Assembly: GCA_002471275.1 (NCBI GenBank)
Contig: DKPQ01000019.1
Location: 1 to 64,000, forward strand
DNA length: 64,000 nucleotides
Reading direction: 5' to 3'
DNA from: Flammeovirgaceae bacterium UBA7330
GTDB lineage: Bacteria; Bacteroidota; Bacteroidia; Cytophagales; Cyclobacteriaceae
Both the position numbers and the translations under genes were made by a program. The notes beneath the pieces are model-generated. The model saw nothing but the letters and a program-made list of their open reading frames with translations, was not told the DNA's origin and did not search any database. This document shows, one piece after another, positions 62,687 to 64,000 of this stretch. Numbering within the stretch: the stretch's first letter is position 1; every line of letters begins with the position of its first letter.

Positions 62687-63842
62687 GCAGAAAAAAACAC
62701 TTCTTATCCAGGTTGGGCTATTCTTTTTGACCTTAATTACCACCACCCTGGCCGGTGCTGAGTGGATTTATGGACGATTTCTCTTTTTAGGTGAGGAGAC
62801 CATGACCTGGGACGATTTTCAGGCAGGTCTTTATTTTTCCATTCCACTGTTATTGATCCTCACTTTCCATGAATTTGGCCATTACTTCACAGCAAAATAT
62901 CATAAGATCAAGGTGACGTTACCTTACTATATACCCCTGTGGTTAGGCTTTATCGGATCAATTTCTCTGGGAACTATGGGTGCCCTTATCAGGATCAAAG
63001 AGCATATCAACAACAGGAAGAAATATTTCGATGTAGGGGTCTCCGGCCCGATAGCGGGTTTTGTGATTGCTATATTTTTCATCTGGTATGGATTTACGCA
63101 TCTGCCAGACACGTCATACATCTACGAGATCCATCCTGAATATGAGCAGTATGGCTTTGGTAATATCGAGCAGGCTGAGGAAGGAAAAGAAGGGGTGACC
63201 ATGAAATTGGGGGAGAACCTGATCTTTTGGTTTTTCAGGACTTATGTGGCAGATCAGGATAAGTTGCCACCCATGAGTGAGATGTATCATTACCCGGTCT
63301 TGCTGGCTGGCTATATTGCCTTGCTATTTACGGCATTGAATCTGTTGCCCATCGGGCAGCTTGATGGTGGTCACATTACCTATGGCCTTTTTGGAAAGAA
63401 ATATCATGGTATCATAGCCAGGGTACTTTTTACGGCTTTTATTTTCTATGCGGGGCTGGGCCTGATCAATGTCAGAAGTCTTGAGGATACCTCTATGGGC
63501 TCCATTGGGGAGTTTGCGCTATACCTGGGATTGTATGTTTATTTTCTCTTTGCCAGCGCATTCTCGATGTTTAAGAAGGCCCAGGACAGATGGGTATTTG
63601 CTGCCTCAATCATGGCTGTTCAATTTGTGTTATCGTCTTTTTTCTATCTGGAAGGATACAGTGGTTGGTTGGTATTTGCATTTGTCGTTGGCAGGTTTTT
63701 AGGTATTGATCATCCTAAAACGATTGAAAATGAAAAGCTTGATCCCGGAAGGCAGCTGATCGGCTGGCTGGCCCTGATCATTTTTGTGATTTCCTTTAGT
63801 CCAAGACCGTTGATACTGGAAATCCCGGAAGGTGCTTTTTAA
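62679..63842 (+). CDS. Site-2 protease-like M50 membrane metalloprotease
   Basis: 387 aa with about eight membrane helices. The HExxH zinc motif is LLILTFHEFGHYFTAKYH (His64, Glu65, His68), and LNLLPIGQLDGGHITYGLFG supplies the third ligand Asp229. GVSGPIAGFVIAIFFI is the conserved transmembrane motif. It belongs to the EGY/SREBP-type group without a PDZ domain. These proteases cut substrates within the membrane. It is co-translated with the HAD gene, though a functional link is unknown. Its stop overlaps by 4 nt the stop of a gene on the other strand at the window edge. Confidence 0.92.
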   Translation: MDKQKKTLLIQVGLFFLTLITTTLAGAEWIYGRFLFLGEETMTWDDFQAGLYFSIPLLLILTFHEFGHYFTAKYHKIKVTLPYYIPLWLGFIGSISLGTMGALIRIKEHINNRKKYFDVGVSGPIAGFVIAIFFIWYGFTHLPDTSYIYEIHPEYEQYGFGNIEQAEEGKEGVTMKLGENLIFWFFRTYVADQDKLPPMSEMYHYPVLLAGYIALLFTALNLLPIGQLDGGHITYGLFGKKYHGIIARVLFTAFIFYAGLGLINVRSLEDTSMGSIGEFALYLGLYVYFLFASAFSMFKKAQDRWVFAASIMAVQFVLSSFFYLEGYSGWLVFAFVVGRFLGIDHPKTIENEKLDPGRQLIGWLALIIFVISFSPRPLILEIPEGAF

Positions 63843-64000
63843 TGGGAAACAATCACTTTTTTCAGGATAGGCTCTCCCTGAATGGTGAATTTCAAAAGGT
63901 AAATCCCATTGGGGTAGTTTGAAAGGTCTAATTGCGGAGAATAACCAAACTGTTCGATAAAACGCCCTGAAAGGTCATAAATAGAAAGATGGTCATACCT
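63839..64000 (-). CDS. 3' end of a T9SS cargo protein (type A sorting domain)
   Basis: The minus-strand frame ends with TAA at 63841-63839 and is open to the right edge (53 residues). It reads YDHLSIYDLSGRFIEQFGYS, then LDLSNYPNGIYLLKFTIQGE, and ends PILKKVIVSH. This is a typical T9SS type A C-terminal secretion signal (IYDLxGR, L..YPxGIYxL, KKVIV). The body of the protein lies outside the window, so its activity is unknown. It overlaps the M50 gene's stop by 4 nt. Confidence 0.87.
   Translation of the reverse strand, partial: RYDHLSIYDLSGRFIEQFGYSPQLDLSNYPNGIYLLKFTIQGEPILKKVIVSH

Overview
This window looks like chromosomal DNA of a free-living, probably marine, Bacteroidota bacterium, most likely of the Cytophagales type. 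The evidence is a set of type IX secretion (T9SS) surface proteins (a PorP/SprF homologue, a PorE-like OmpA protein, type A and type B C-terminal sorting domains), several promoters with the Bacteroidota -7 box TAnnTTTG, a tRNA without encoded CCA, LytTR-type signalling, Tat-exported oxidoreductases and enolases, and two sulfatases. I saw no phage, IS element, CRISPR array or rRNA. The species cannot be named from the sequence alone.

Layout. (1) 1-16.5 kb is a cell-surface locus. A very long S74-type fibre protein (cut by the left edge), a type B sorting-domain protein and a PorP/SprF protein form a +-strand operon with 4-nt overlaps. Convergent to it is a minus-strand pair: a secreted TPR-CHAT protease-like protein, then a 2175-aa PorE-like protein (TPR, PD40 propeller, four tandem helical+CRD modules, OmpA, two LysM). 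(2) 16.7-25.1 kb holds a TIM-barrel sugar isomerase, a lipoprotein, an outer-membrane-like protein, a xylulokinase-type kinase, a double 3-keto-disaccharide hydrolase (DUF1080), a Tat-exported Gfo/Idh/MocA oxidoreductase and an SGSH-like sulfatase. This set suggests C3-oxidation-based glycoside cleavage. (3) 25.1-35.3 kb is a complete hexuronate route: UxaC, an SDR UxuB, UxuA, KdgK, KDPG aldolase and a DctP/Q/M TRAP transporter, bracketed by two paralogous LacI regulators. (4) 35.4-40.5 kb is an amino-sugar/UDP-sugar operon: NagB fused to a PIG-L/LmbE deacetylase, a nucleotidyltransferase, a NahK-like anomeric kinase and GalE. (5) 40.5-45.6 kb has a LytS/LytTR pair divergent from an outer-membrane barrel protein with an unusual N-terminal helical domain. 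(6) 45.7-56.1 kb has an enolase-superfamily protein, a CAU tRNA between two hairpins, a ThuA-like protein, an amidohydrolase, a duplicated GldN-like protein, a second sulfatase and a GH2 beta-galactosidase. (7) 56.1-64 kb has a YCII protein, a membrane-anchored MutS-like ATPase, a second S74 protein, an amidase lipoprotein, a HAD phosphatase, an M50 protease and the 3' end of a T9SS cargo gene.

How the parts fit. Regions 2-4 read as intracellular and periplasmic processing of a sulfated polysaccharide containing uronic acid and amino sugar. An 18-bp LacI-type operator (TTCGTTAACGTACACGAA) lies before the DUF1080 gene and recurs with one mismatch before uxuB, so the 3-keto and uronate modules probably form one regulon. 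A related palindrome precedes the NagB-LmbE operon next to the second LacI gene. No SusC/SusD pair and no polysaccharide lyase was seen, so the depolymerising step must be encoded elsewhere. The most novel material is the CHAT/PorE-like/S74 surface locus and the shared operator that ties the C3-oxidation module to uronate catabolism.
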